IMG/VR virus record: IMGVR_UViG_3300033388_002208
Coordinates: 1-33,064 of that record
From: a virus
Reading direction: 5' to 3' (one strand)
Length of the DNA: 33,064 bases
The translations under genes were made by a program, and so were the position numbers. The notes beneath the pieces were generated by a model. The model had not been told where the DNA came from, did no database searches, and worked only from the letters and a program-made list of their open reading frames with translations. Shown piece by piece: positions 7,644 to 16,968 of this stretch (within the stretch, counting starts at the first letter, position 1; each line of letters starts with the position of its first letter).

Positions 7644-9063
7644 TTGCACACCTCAACACGTCATCTATTCCCTTTATTTCGTCGTCGATACTTTTCATAA
7701 AATCATTAGCGTCAACAACCTGGTCATCTTGAACTATACGTGGATTATCTAAAGCTTTAAAGGCTCCAATATCAGTATCGTAATCTTTCGTTAAGCCATT
7801 TCGCTCTATTACTTCTCTTTCTCTTTGGGTTATTGATCCAGTTGTTGCGGGCTTCTTTTCTGGCTGGATGAAATTTTCTTTTACTTTTGACGGCTGGTTA
7901 ACTGTTTCCATCTTGTTATTGGTTTCAGTTAAAAACCTTGAGTCAACTTCTACCTCAGCTTCAGTCTTAATCTCATCCAGTCGCCTTTGATGCACCTCTG
8001 ACAGCTTTCCTTTTTCTAAGCTGGATAAGTCAGACTTGGCTTTTAATGATAATTCATCATTAGCAAGCCTAGTTTTAATGTCATCTATACTTACCTTAGC
8101 TGTTATCAAGTCCTCACCATCGAGAGACTTAGCCCTCAATTCAAGCTCGGCAACTTGCTCACTTAATGCTGACCTTTCTTTCTTTGTTATTTTTGATGAT
8201 GCAGCGGCGGTTAACTCTTCCCTTACTTCTTGTATAAATTCCTTTTCCACTTTTTCTAGATCAAGGTTTATTTTTTCAGGGTTTAAATTCAAATCATCTT
8301 CAACACGCGCCAAAGCCTGAAGCGACATAACCGCATCATCATCAAGTGGTAAGCCTGCCGTTTTTTCTCTAACTGATTTTAAATAACCTGATATCCCACC
8401 AACAGTACCGCCAATAGCGGCGGCACCAGTAGCGGCGGTAACGATATTTATCAAAGCGTCTTTGAATTCAAAGGGTGATTTTATATCATGTTTATGCTGA
8501 TACACCAGTGGCTGAATCATTAGCTCAGCAGCTATTGCCAAGCCTGCCTCATTCTTGCCTATAGTGATTGCGCGACCTAATGTACCCAAACCCTTAACAG
8601 TAGTTCCAGCGGTAGCTACTGGCATTGTCGCAATGTTGATAGGGTCAAGCATATAAGCAGTTGCCATACCTAAGAATTGAGCCATACCATTTCCGCGCTC
8701 GAATACATCTTGTGCGTACTCTCTACGGCCTTTTAATAACTCTGCTCGCTCATCAAATAACGTCTGGTTGTTTTTTATTTTAAAGTCAGGAAAGTCACTT
8801 GATATCCTTTCGTAGTCAACATCACCCACGGCACTTGTGTATTCAGAAATATTAAAAGCGCCTGAATTTCCAAGCTCTTTTACTTGGTCTTTTCTCTGGT
8901 TGAACCCTTGCATATTTAGCATTGAAGAAATTGACAATTCCTCATCAAATACTTGACCAACACCAGCAGCGAAAGTCTCACTAAAACTAGCTTCTTCAAC
9001 AAAACTAGCTGGTGATATGCTTTGCTGAACCTCGCGACTATCTCTAGTTGATAAGAATGGCAT
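7636..9063 (-). CDS. Internal virion protein with glycine-rich membrane-active segment (475 aa)
   Basis: A 475-residue protein between two other internal proteins. Around residues 185-235 is a small-residue, glycine-zipper-like hydrophobic segment (IVTAATGAAAIGGTVGGISG), and an earlier one lies at about 130-150. Residues 240-390 are long, highly charged helices, likely coiled coil (many E, K, L, D). The C-terminal part is polar. The mixture of coiled coil and membrane-insertable helix is typical of podovirus ejection proteins that leave the head and span the host envelope. Its ATG overlaps the previous stop (TAATG), with AAGGTC upstream. Not assigned to a named family; position and composition support the call. 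Confidence 0.6.
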   Translation of the reverse strand: MPFLSTRDSREVQQSISPASFVEEASFSETFAAGVGQVFDEELSISSMLNMQGFNQRKDQVKELGNSGAFNISEYTSAVGDVDYERISSDFPDFKIKNNQTLFDERAELLKGRREYAQDVFERGNGMAQFLGMATAYMLDPINIATMPVATAGTTVKGLGTLGRAITIGKNEAGLAIAAELMIQPLVYQHKHDIKSPFEFKDALINIVTAATGAAAIGGTVGGISGYLKSVREKTAGLPLDDDAVMSLQALARVEDDLNLNPEKINLDLEKVEKEFIQEVREELTAAASSKITKKERSALSEQVAELELRAKSLDGEDLITAKVSIDDIKTRLANDELSLKAKSDLSSLEKGKLSEVHQRRLDEIKTEAEVEVDSRFLTETNNKMETVNQPSKVKENFIQPEKKPATTGSITQREREVIERNGLTKDYDTDIGAFKALDNPRIVQDDQVVDANDFMKSIDDEIKGIDDVLRCAIG

Positions 9064-11117
9064 TAAAACGACCTTAATTTAGAGATTGAGGACTCTATAG
9101 TTTTAGCTTTAACGAATTTAAAGGCCTCCTGCTGCGCTTGGGATTCAGCGGTAAACTCGATGATTAATGGCTCGCCATCAGCTTTAAATAATGCTTGTGA
9201 TTCATTAGACATGACAATGTATTTATTAGCGCCAACGCTTTTTATCTTTCCATTTTGAATAACATTAGCCGCTTGATTATCAGTAAACCCAAGAACGCCG
9301 CCTAATTGTTCAACCTGAAGACCTGAGAAACCGTCTATAAAATCCTCAAAAGTATCTTCATCAACCCCCCTAGGTAGCTCAACCTTATTTCCGTTAACCT
9401 CACCTATCCCGCCAGTGACCGCAGCCAATGACTTTTTCCAAGCATCAGTATTAAACACGTCAACATTCCCAGCAGTGGAGGCGTAATGAGCTTTTGCGGC
9501 TTCTAATATTGCTGACTTATCTTGTGTGCCGTAAACATCACCAAGGAAATTTTGTGATACCCCTAAGTACTCACTAGGTTTAGCGGCAGTGACTAGCTTC
9601 TCTTTCAATAGCTCCTGCCCATTAAATACAGTGGACATCAAAACATTATCACCAGTTGCGCCAGCCATTGAAAATGCCTGTTGATTCTTGGGTGATATCT
9701 GCCCCCATACCGCAGGCGCTGAGTTTAAAGTCCCAGCAAGCTGCACTTTCTCTAGAACCGTCATATCATCAATACCTACAGACAGTGCGTTGGCTTCACC
9801 ATCTGTCAGCGGCGAAACTTGAACGCCATAATGATTGCTTAATGTTTCCGCTTGATCCGCTTTTAACTTCAAAGTTAATGGGTCTGAAGGGTCAAAGGTT
9901 ATTTGATTTATTAACCCTTGATTAACCCCTAATAAATAACCATCTTCAGTGGCCATTTTGTTTATTTCATTATTGGCTTGTAGTATAGATGCGAAGTCAG
10001 CTACATCATCCAGGTTGCCAGTTTCTGCATCATTTAACTGTGCCACTCTAGCATCAGACGGCAGGACTGAGAAAGCAGCGGTTTTATTAATTCTGTCAAA
10101 TTTATCTTGCTCAGGACGACCAGAAACTAAGCCCTTAACTCTTAACTTTTCCTCATTAGAAACATCAAAGCCCAAACTAACAGCGGATTCATATTGTTTT
10201 AGAGCTATTTTAGCCTCATTATTGACTTCCTGCCTGTTAGCTCTTTGCTTTGACAGCTCTCTATTTATGTCGGCTTGCTGTGAGTTGGTGTAAGTCTTCC
10301 ACTCATCAGGTGTCCAGCCTTTTTTGGTTTTTGTTCTGATTTTATTAAGCTCTTTTTGAGCCTCTAAAGGTCCGTCATTTAATATGATATCATCAAAACT
10401 CTTTCTACTAACCTGCTCGGTCATTTCACGGTTAATCTCGCGCTTTGCATTTGCAGCTTTGTCTGTTGCCATATCACCAGACTCAACAAGACCATCGATA
10501 ATAGCGAATGATTGTAGTGCAGATTCAGCGGCGCCAGTTGAATTGCCTTCACGAGCAAGGCTAGCGGCCTCATTACCAAAAGCAGTGACAGCCTTGGAGC
10601 TTTCAGCAACAGCTTCTGCTTTGTTTCGTTTAACAGTATTTCTGTGTACTCTTATTCTTGAGTTAGTAACTTGACTGTCTAAAAACTCAGCCATTTGATT
10701 TCTTACGGATGGGTCAACAGTTTTTAAAACTCCGTTAACATATCCTTGTGACTTATCGTTAAATTGAGTTATGTTATCAGGGTTTTCTGCCTCTATTGCG
10801 GACAAGGCCTCTCTAGAGTCATTACCTAAACCAGCTAGGTAAGCAGTTTCTAAGGATTTATTGTAAGCAGCAGTAGATACACCACCAGTTAGTACTTGCT
10901 CAGCAATTCCAGCTTCTCTTCTTTCAAACGGCTTACCCTCGGCAATAGCTTGTTGAGCTTCTTCTTTGCCTCTTTTGGTTTCAGTCACATTAATCAGGTT
11001 ATCAGTTGACCTCTTGAACTCTTGAAGCCTAGAAAGCAGGCTATTAGTGCCCTCAACAAATCCAGTTGATAGATTTTGTTGTCTTATCTGTACTTGGTCT
11101 GTAAATCTTTTAGGCAT
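9063..11117 (-). CDS. Internal virion protein (684 aa)
   Basis: A 684-residue, almost entirely helical and strongly charged protein rich in Ala, Gln, Glu, Lys and Asn. It has no signal peptide and no clear membrane span. It follows a small gp14-like internal protein and precedes the 475- and 770-residue proteins, the position of T7 gp15. Repeated N-terminal stretches such as RKRTDNLI-type amphipathic helices suggest a rod-like oligomer in the head core that is ejected with DNA. I see no enzyme motif. Start ATG overlaps the previous stop codon (TAATG). The call is from gene order and composition, not sequence identity. Confidence 0.6.
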   Translation of the reverse strand: MPKRFTDQVQIRQQNLSTGFVEGTNSLLSRLQEFKRSTDNLINVTETKRGKEEAQQAIAEGKPFERREAGIAEQVLTGGVSTAAYNKSLETAYLAGLGNDSREALSAIEAENPDNITQFNDKSQGYVNGVLKTVDPSVRNQMAEFLDSQVTNSRIRVHRNTVKRNKAEAVAESSKAVTAFGNEAASLAREGNSTGAAESALQSFAIIDGLVESGDMATDKAANAKREINREMTEQVSRKSFDDIILNDGPLEAQKELNKIRTKTKKGWTPDEWKTYTNSQQADINRELSKQRANRQEVNNEAKIALKQYESAVSLGFDVSNEEKLRVKGLVSGRPEQDKFDRINKTAAFSVLPSDARVAQLNDAETGNLDDVADFASILQANNEINKMATEDGYLLGVNQGLINQITFDPSDPLTLKLKADQAETLSNHYGVQVSPLTDGEANALSVGIDDMTVLEKVQLAGTLNSAPAVWGQISPKNQQAFSMAGATGDNVLMSTVFNGQELLKEKLVTAAKPSEYLGVSQNFLGDVYGTQDKSAILEAAKAHYASTAGNVDVFNTDAWKKSLAAVTGGIGEVNGNKVELPRGVDEDTFEDFIDGFSGLQVEQLGGVLGFTDNQAANVIQNGKIKSVGANKYIVMSNESQALFKADGEPLIIEFTAESQAQQEAFKFVKAKTIESSISKLRSF

Positions 11118-11518
11118 TATGCACCACCAACAGTAGCTTGACTAACTTTGTTTTCAACATCAGATATTAAACCTAAAGTGGCTTGAGATTTGGCTTGTTG
11201 CCTAGCAATCTTACCGCCAGCTCTTAAAGTAAGTGCGCGTAACTTAGTCTGGAAAACATCCCTTTCAGTTGCTTGTCCTTCCCTTCTAATATCTTCTTTC
11301 ATCACGGACAAAGGAGAACCTTCAAAAGCTGTGATACCAGCAGCACCAGCACTGGCATTTTGACTAGCCAATGCTTCAGCTAATCTAGCTTTTCTGTCGG
11401 ACTCTCTAGAGACACCAGCGGCCTCTTCAGCCTTGGCTTGAACCTCTGCTTGTCCTTGTGCTATTTTACCAGACGCTTTTTGCTGCTGAAAACTAGCTAT
11501 ATCTGCTGCTATACCCAT
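11117..11518 (-). CDS. Small internal virion protein, T7 gp14-like
   Basis: A 133-residue, Ala/Gln/Arg-rich helical protein. The segment ASQNASAGAAGITAFEGSPLS, cut here at the conserved GITAFEGSP core, followed by a long basic/acidic helix (RREGQATERDVFQ) is typical of the small internal core protein found in podovirus virion clusters after tail tube B. These proteins are ejected early and insert into the outer membrane. It overlaps both neighbours by one to two bases, with GGAGG before its ATG, so its production is tied to the tail-tube gene. Confidence is high for virion role, moderate for exact equivalence to gp14. Confidence 0.7.
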   Translation of the reverse strand: MGIAADIASFQQQKASGKIAQGQAEVQAKAEEAAGVSRESDRKARLAEALASQNASAGAAGITAFEGSPLSVMKEDIRREGQATERDVFQTKLRALTLRAGGKIARQQAKSQATLGLISDVENKVSQATVGGA

Positions 11519-13557
11519 TACTCTTTAACCTCCATGCCTATAGATAAAATAGTCATATTAAAAGGGGTTGTTTGTGTTATTTCAATGTCGGCCTCTAAAC
11601 TCCAACCCAACAAGGTAATACGTTTTATTTCTGTCTGTGGCTCTGGTGCATCAAATTGATTTAACCCGATAGTTTTATCAGCCAGTCTTTGACCGTTAAC
11701 TATAACCCCGTTAGAATCGTGCATCCTTATAGCTGCACGTAAAATCTTTTTCTTACTTGCTGCATTAGGTCCATTTTGCAAACCTATATTAACAGGCATT
11801 GTTTTGATTAATGGCTTGTAAGTTAATCCAGCCTCTATTGTATCAGCATCACGCGTTATTGTAACCTGCCCGCCAGACACAACAAACTCACCTTGAAAAG
11901 CACCATCCGCCTTAACGTCAACAGTCTCCCCTTCTAGGTGAGATAACCCCGTCAATGTATCAGAACCACCTACATTAGATATAACAGAACTATCAGTTAA
12001 CGCGGTCAATGATTCTATCTCGACATAATAAACAGTGGAGCTATTAATAACCCTCTCAACTAACAAGTATAGTACGTCACTAACAACAGACACTGACTTT
12101 ATATTGCCGCTTGACCATGTCGTGAACGCCTGTACACCCTCGCCAATCAACGTATTAAATACAGTCAATGAGCCATCTTCATTTAATATATAAACATAGT
12201 TTGCGTCACTTGATTCAGTGCCGCGACTAGCGACCAACTCTTTAGGCTTGTTTATTAAATGCGGCGATAAGGCAGAAACAGACGCGGTTTGATTTGATTG
12301 AAACTCATTAACAAACACAAACTGATTTATAACCTTGCCTGTTCTTTGGGCAAACAGTGTCACACCATCAATACTTACTGGTCTAACCCTTCTAGAGCCT
12401 AGGTTTGTTTGTGGTGTTACTGCAATTGTGGCTGGTGTTATTGGCTCACCACTACGTTGAGGAACATAAAACTCAGCGCCAGAAGTAAATATTTGCAATG
12501 AGCGATTACTAAAAACAGCCTCTATTGCATTGACCTGATCAGTATCTAGCGTAGCGGCAATTGATTCATCATCACGCGCCCGCCCATCATCAAAGTTAAA
12601 AAAGTCATTGACATTCGAACCCCATAAAGTAGCAGGACGAGACTTTGAGCCGCCAAAAAATAACCGTCCCTCATGAAATACACAAGTTTTCTGCCAACCC
12701 CTAAGTGCACTCCACGCGTCCTCCCTACTTGATGTGCCCGGTGAAACCTCAGTTACAGCAACAGTAAATCCTACGTCAACGGTTGATATAGGAGTAAATA
12801 CCATTAAGTCTAAATCATCGGCAGAGTCTCCAGAAAAAGTGACTGTGAAATCTGTATTAGTAGCATTATGAACAACAGTCACACCAGAATTACCAGTGTT
12901 AGGTAGGTCTAATAACGCCCTTTCTATGTTAGAAATATTTGTTGAAGCATCACCAGCATAAGCAATCTCATCAGTTAATATACCCTCTAGTGATATCTTG
13001 TATCTATCGCCTTGCGTGGCCAAAGTAAATACAAAGTTCTGTACTTCACTAACTGGGGTAGGGCTAGACGCGTCATTAAAATCAAACTGAGGAGTATTAA
13101 TAATTGGCACAACGCCAATACTCCAATCTGTATCTGACGTTCTGGTTATAAGTCTAGGCTCTACATCAACATGAGTTATTATAATGGTGTCAGCGGATTG
13201 AATATAATCAAACTCTTGAACTTGGGCTGTTGTATATGGCGTTACCAGATAATCAAACCCTGAGCCATTAATATTTATTTGCAATACACCATCTTTAAAA
13301 ATCTGCATTCTAAGGTCGGTAAATACCAACAAATAGTTTTGCTCAACATTAAAAGAAAAGTTTTCTAGACGACCATCACCTAAAGCGGCAGCAATAAACT
13401 CTTGACCTGGTCTACGCTTTACACCACCTTGAGGTAGAGTTAAAACATTAGTAGCCTCACGCAACCCGTTATAATAAGCCTGTATATCAATTCGACCAAC
13501 TAAAAGGGGGTCAAGCTCCCCCCTGTTCATGTTGGATTGAAAGTTCCATATAGTCAC
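11518..13557 (-). CDS. Tail tubular protein B / nozzle protein
   Basis: A 679-residue beta-rich protein beginning FQSNMNRGELDPLLVGRID with the nearby LPQGGVKRRPGQEFIA motif. This start (few residues, N.GELSP.L.GR.D...Y..G...N....PQGG...RPG) is the hallmark of the podovirus tail nozzle protein, gp12 of T7. The rest is a propeller-like series of strands (VNDFFNFDDG, ALRGWQKTC, VSALSPHLI). It forms the distal tail tube below the gp11-like adaptor. It starts with GTG, with AGAGG about 9 nt upstream, and its G is shared with the TAG stop of tail tube A. Length is slightly below T7 gp12. Confidence 0.9.
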   Translation of the reverse strand: MTIWNFQSNMNRGELDPLLVGRIDIQAYYNGLREATNVLTLPQGGVKRRPGQEFIAAALGDGRLENFSFNVEQNYLLVFTDLRMQIFKDGVLQININGSGFDYLVTPYTTAQVQEFDYIQSADTIIITHVDVEPRLITRTSDTDWSIGVVPIINTPQFDFNDASSPTPVSEVQNFVFTLATQGDRYKISLEGILTDEIAYAGDASTNISNIERALLDLPNTGNSGVTVVHNATNTDFTVTFSGDSADDLDLMVFTPISTVDVGFTVAVTEVSPGTSSREDAWSALRGWQKTCVFHEGRLFFGGSKSRPATLWGSNVNDFFNFDDGRARDDESIAATLDTDQVNAIEAVFSNRSLQIFTSGAEFYVPQRSGEPITPATIAVTPQTNLGSRRVRPVSIDGVTLFAQRTGKVINQFVFVNEFQSNQTASVSALSPHLINKPKELVASRGTESSDANYVYILNEDGSLTVFNTLIGEGVQAFTTWSSGNIKSVSVVSDVLYLLVERVINSSTVYYVEIESLTALTDSSVISNVGGSDTLTGLSHLEGETVDVKADGAFQGEFVVSGGQVTITRDADTIEAGLTYKPLIKTMPVNIGLQNGPNAASKKKILRAAIRMHDSNGVIVNGQRLADKTIGLNQFDAPEPQTEIKRITLLGWSLEADIEITQTTPFNMTILSIGMEVKE

Positions 13558-14147
13558 TAAAAGAAACCTCTATAGTTACCAGTTCCACCACCAACATGAG
13601 CATTGATTAACGGCGCATCAATAATTGCTTGCTGAGGTCTGCTTTGACTATCAATTGACATTGCTTGCCTAGTGGTAGCCATGGCTTTTTGGGTAAATAA
13701 TCCAGCCATAGTGTTGTCTTCAGTCACTGATATAGCAAAATCAGAAGCTAAGGAGTATTCAAGAGATTTAACAAAGTGAGGTGGCAAATTAACTTCATCG
13801 ACATCATAAACGTAAGTGGCTAATATTTCAGTTTCATTAGAATAAAGCAAATTACCAATCAATATGTACTGACTATGAGACTGAATATTCCATATACGGA
13901 TTAAATCTGTGGGCAACTGAAAGGCATTAGTGAACCCCGTTAACACATCAGGGTCTTGTGAAAGCTTATTTAGTCGCTGTTGCTTTAATGCAAACGACCA
14001 AGGATGTTCACTCAACAATCTTTTTTTGGTTTCTGGGTATAGGTTTGAGGCTACTTGAGCGCCAGCACCTGGATCATCAAATGAGGATATCGGATTATCA
14101 CCGATTAATACAAGAGCGTTTGACGCTATATCTATAGAACTAGGCAT
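13557..14147 (-). CDS. Tail tubular protein A / head-tail adaptor
   Basis: A 196-residue protein with the clear tail-tube A pattern. It opens IDIASNALVLIGDNPISSFDDP, followed by YPETKKRLLSEHPWSFALKQQRLNKL, a helix-loop typical of T7 gp11 relatives, and FQLPTDLIRIWNI. It links the portal ring to the nozzle. A strong ribosome-binding site (AAAGGG) precedes the ATG. It is the first gene after the terminator hairpin at 14160-14190, so expression depends on read-through or a promoter I cannot see; limited read-through would keep tail proteins below capsid levels. Confidence 0.9.
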   Translation of the reverse strand: MPSSIDIASNALVLIGDNPISSFDDPGAGAQVASNLYPETKKRLLSEHPWSFALKQQRLNKLSQDPDVLTGFTNAFQLPTDLIRIWNIQSHSQYILIGNLLYSNETEILATYVYDVDEVNLPPHFVKSLEYSLASDFAISVTEDNTMAGLFTQKAMATTRQAMSIDSQSRPQQAIIDAPLINAHVGGGTGNYRGFF

Positions 14148-14159
14148 AACAAACCCTTT

Positions 14160-14190
14160 ATTTAAAAGCCCTCACTCCATGTTGAGGGCT
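14160..14190 (-). terminator. Terminator between capsid and tail genes
   Basis: On the minus strand an 8-bp perfect stem (AGCCCTCA/TGAGGGCT; plus 14183-14190 and 14167-14174) with an 8-nt loop is followed by TTTTAAAT. It lies just after the 91-residue capsid-cluster gene and before tail tube A. T7 has a terminator in the matching position after its capsid gene, so a leaky terminator setting head-to-tail protein ratios is likely. Confidence 0.75.
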
Positions 14191-14200
14191 ATTCACACTA

Positions 14201-14476
14201 TTAAGCGAAGTCGTTCGCTACATCAACGGTTGCATTATTACTAACATCAACAGAGATGTGTAAGAATGACATACCATCACTAGCATCAACCAATATTACA
14301 TCACCATCACGTAACCCATACCCACCACCAGCAGTACCATTTACAGCGCCATTAAAGTAGTTAGCGCCCTTAATGGTTGCAAGCGCCTCTACTTCTCTGT
14401 AACGATGAATTCGTGACGCATTAGTGTTTGCGCCTGAGTCTGTTACAAAACTATCTTCATTGCCTGAAAAAGCCAT
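14201..14476 (-). CDS. Small capsid-cluster protein with anchor-like domain (91 aa)
   Basis: A 91-residue protein immediately downstream of the major capsid gene, with AGGAGATATATC before its ATG. From residue 23 it reads as a compact beta-domain: HRYREVEALATIKGANYF, GLRDGDVILVDASDG and a strand-rich end. The same order of YR, ATI, YF, GD-I and DASD occurs near the N-terminus of the 469-residue protein at 15527-16936, so the two seem to share a domain. A head decoration or accessory role is inferred from the position next to the capsid gene. No named family is recognised. Confidence 0.7.
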   Translation of the reverse strand: MAFSGNEDSFVTDSGANTNASRIHRYREVEALATIKGANYFNGAVNGTAGGGYGLRDGDVILVDASDGMSFLHISVDVSNNATVDVANDFA

Positions 14477-14497
14477 GATATATCTCCTAATTAAATA

Positions 14498-15361
14498 TTA
14501 AAGTTCTTCGTCATATTGTAACTTAATGATACCTTGCGCTTCACGAGCAATTGCGCCAGCTTTAAACATGCCGTTAGCAAGCCATGATGTTTTTTGTGCT
14601 ACCCAATCAATAGTAGTCTTCATATCGATACCAATAGCAAGGCCAATAGCCGACTTGTGATAAGCAAATGCTTCACGGTCATTAATAGCACCAGGTAATC
14701 CACCTTCGGCACGAGTACCGATAATATGGAATTTAAAACCTAAGTAAGTATCAAGCTCACCATTAACTAAGGCGCGAACAGTGTTGAAGTCTGTACTTGT
14801 TACAGTGGTATCTTCAAGTAGTTTTTGCAATGCTAAAGCACGCAAAACTATATGACGATCACCGCTATCAGATTCAATATCATCTAAATGACCTTTAGCG
14901 TCACGAATAAGGCTAAGGGTAAAGTTAGTTGTACCTGAATCATCAAATACACGACCAGTATCTGGATCACTATCATTAGAAGCAACAAAAGAAACAGCGG
15001 CTAATGCATCGATAATCAATTGATCTTCACGACGACCAATGGCCATAGCAATAGTCTTAGCTAGCTCTGACTTTTCATCAAAGTTAACTTCAGCTTGGTC
15101 AAAGATATCGGTATATTCTGGAGCGTTCCAGTTCTCAAGGTTGGCCGTTTGGCGACTATGAGTGATATCCATTGGAGTAACATCAGCTTGGGTTGCTTTC
15201 TGGTTTGCTAATCCTTTACCCATACGAGTAAATTTATAAGCATCACCAACAACGCCGGTACGGTTTGTTACAGTTTCACGAAGTGTTTTTGTGCCTTGGT
15301 ACTCATGTTTAACTTCTGAGTCAAACTCTTGTACCGCAGCATTAGATAAAAATTTAGACAT
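14498..15361 (-). CDS. Major capsid protein
   Basis: A 287-residue HK97-fold-type capsid protein of the podovirus (BPP-1/Bbp17-like) kind. Typical parts are the N-arm with EVKHEYQGTKTLRETVTNRTG, the FTRMGKG segment, the E-loop/early-spine region with MDITHSRQTANLENWNAPEYTDIFDQAEVNFDEK, the spine helix SELAKTIAMAIGRREDQLII, and the central domain with LVNGELDTYLGFKFHIIGTR. It assembles the icosahedral head with the scaffold at 17020-17829. A strong ribosome-binding site (AAGGGG) and its own promoter-like sequence upstream suit very high expression. It lies between the head-fibre-like gene and the small anchor-domain gene. Confidence 0.92.
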   Translation of the reverse strand: MSKFLSNAAVQEFDSEVKHEYQGTKTLRETVTNRTGVVGDAYKFTRMGKGLANQKATQADVTPMDITHSRQTANLENWNAPEYTDIFDQAEVNFDEKSELAKTIAMAIGRREDQLIIDALAAVSFVASNDSDPDTGRVFDDSGTTNFTLSLIRDAKGHLDDIESDSGDRHIVLRALALQKLLEDTTVTSTDFNTVRALVNGELDTYLGFKFHIIGTRAEGGLPGAINDREAFAYHKSAIGLAIGIDMKTTIDWVAQKTSWLANGMFKAGAIAREAQGIIKLQYDEEL

Positions 15362-15496
15362 TATATGCCCCTTATTAAGTTAATTTGTATTAGTAAGGGG
15401 GTGTGTCCTGAATGGGGCCGCCTAACCAAAGTTTTTGCATTCTTTAATTAGTCATGATTCAGGCTCAAAAGAGAGGTATCCGATAGACTTACCTAT

Positions 15497-15526
15497 ATAA
15501 TACAACCTTTCACAAGTAAAGTACAA
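15497..15526 (-). promoter_or_regulatory. Possible promoter for the major capsid gene
   Basis: On the minus strand TTGTAC (15526-15521), an 18-bp spacer and TATTAT (15502-15497) form a plausible sigma-70 promoter at the head of the 165-bp gap before the capsid gene. The resulting leader of about 130 nt contains a 7-bp inverted repeat (CCTGAAT at 15407-15413, ATTCAGG at 15457-15463). A capsid-specific promoter would boost the most abundant protein. Confidence 0.45.
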
Positions 15527-16936
15527 TTAGTTAATTCTAAGTACCGCGTCAGTCCCCGTTAAGTTAACGTCACTACTATCATTAAACGCAAATATCTCAA
15601 CAAAGTCATTAGTCACGAAAGTATGCTGCCATACTGAAGCTATCGTAGCCGCCTTGGTATTGCTTGCAGTACCAGCAAAGCATGTCGCGGAAACTTCCGT
15701 ACCGTTAATAGCGATACAGATACCGAGCTGCTTATCTCCCCCTGATGCAGATAACAAAGTAGCGATTACATCAATAGGTAATCTAATAGGGGTTTCACCT
15801 ATATAAGTCAACCTACCTAAACCATCTGAAGCAAATCTACTTAGGGCACTACCTACAAAAACAGCGTTTAATTTTACTGATACGCCTTGAGTGGCAATGG
15901 TTGTTTCTAGTGCGTTGGCCGATGTACTGATTAAACCATCACTTAAGGAGTTAGGTACACCAGCATTACCAGTGAAATTCCATCTAATATCTGTTTCACT
16001 AATGCCAGATAGCGGGGTTGTGAATGCTGAGAAACTACACAAGCTAACCGAACCTAGATTTCCAGTGATTATATTACCGCTACCTGCCAGCCCTGAAATA
16101 GCTGTAGCTGTTGGGTCGCCAAACATACTTATATTAGCAAGCTCAATTTCCAAAGATGTCATAGAGCCAAAATCAAAACCAACAGAGCCAGCGGTCATCC
16201 CGATAAATGCAATCTTTGAAAAGTGCAGTACCAATGCTGGTGATGTACCTGTAAACGATACAGCCGTAGAGCCTGTGACGTTACCTAGCTGAATTAAGTC
16301 GAAAACCTGAGCACCCGCGCCCGTTGACGTTAGCAATTTAACGCAATCATTCACCTGTAAAGCCATGGCGTTAACCCTATGTGCTGGGTTGCCAGTGTCA
16401 TCACCAATACATTCAAATACAGTTGCGCTAGGGCAATCAATAATAATATCGGCTATGTCAAAGTTAGCATTTGTGTTGGTGAACATTGAGCCTGAACCGG
16501 TATAAGTTAGCGTAGTTGCTAAGTTTAAACCTCTTAGTGTAGAGCCTTGAGTTATAAACCGCTTAGTTGTAGAGAAACTATCACCTATTTGATAATAAGA
16601 GCCTGGAGATAATGTGATAGTGGTAGCATCTTGGGTATCAAAATCAGCCTCTTCATTAATTATAATTACATTATTAGCTGTCTTAATTGTGCCGCCAGGG
16701 ACAAACTCTTGTATTGTGAACTTACCACCAGACTCAACAAAAAAACCTGTAGTGGACTTATCTGAGGCATCGATAGTAATTGAGTCGCCATTATTTAAGT
16801 TAGGGTATTTATTGATGAAATAGTCTTCAGCTGAAATTGTAGCGAAGGTGTCCGTTGAACGATAAGTCCATATGTTGGGGGAGTTACTGTTGCCGTGACT
16901 AGATATAGGGGCAAACGTTGACTGTGTAAATGACAT
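15527..16936 (-). CDS. Head-fibre or decoration-like protein with beta-helix (469 aa)
   Basis: A 469-residue protein placed between scaffold and capsid genes. Residues about 22-75 repeat the domain of the 91-residue protein (YRSTDTFATI, YF, NGDSITIDASD). Residues about 80-320 are short strands rich in Gly, Thr, Ile and Asn, consistent with a beta-helix. The last 130 residues (IGETPIRLPIDV, GICIAINGTEV, ATIASVWQHTFVTNDFVEIFAFN) look like a TNF/C1q-like jelly-roll tip. Anchor, shaft and tip in that order suggest a trimeric fibre attached to the head. Its ribosome-binding site is AAAGGTAG. It is unlike a scaffold or protease; the fibre role is inferred. Confidence 0.6.
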   Translation of the reverse strand: MSFTQSTFAPISSHGNSNSPNIWTYRSTDTFATISAEDYFINKYPNLNNGDSITIDASDKSTTGFFVESGGKFTIQEFVPGGTIKTANNVIIINEEADFDTQDATTITLSPGSYYQIGDSFSTTKRFITQGSTLRGLNLATTLTYTGSGSMFTNTNANFDIADIIIDCPSATVFECIGDDTGNPAHRVNAMALQVNDCVKLLTSTGAGAQVFDLIQLGNVTGSTAVSFTGTSPALVLHFSKIAFIGMTAGSVGFDFGSMTSLEIELANISMFGDPTATAISGLAGSGNIITGNLGSVSLCSFSAFTTPLSGISETDIRWNFTGNAGVPNSLSDGLISTSANALETTIATQGVSVKLNAVFVGSALSRFASDGLGRLTYIGETPIRLPIDVIATLLSASGGDKQLGICIAINGTEVSATCFAGTASNTKAATIASVWQHTFVTNDFVEIFAFNDSSDVNLTGTDAVLRIN

Positions 16937-16968
16937 GATTCTACCTTTTTTGTTGTATAATTAATTGG

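Noticed and set aside
8036-10674. Several plus-strand ORFs of 60-114 codons under the ejection genes
   Set aside because: All lie antisense to long, well-coded minus-strand genes and lack ribosome-binding sites and family features.
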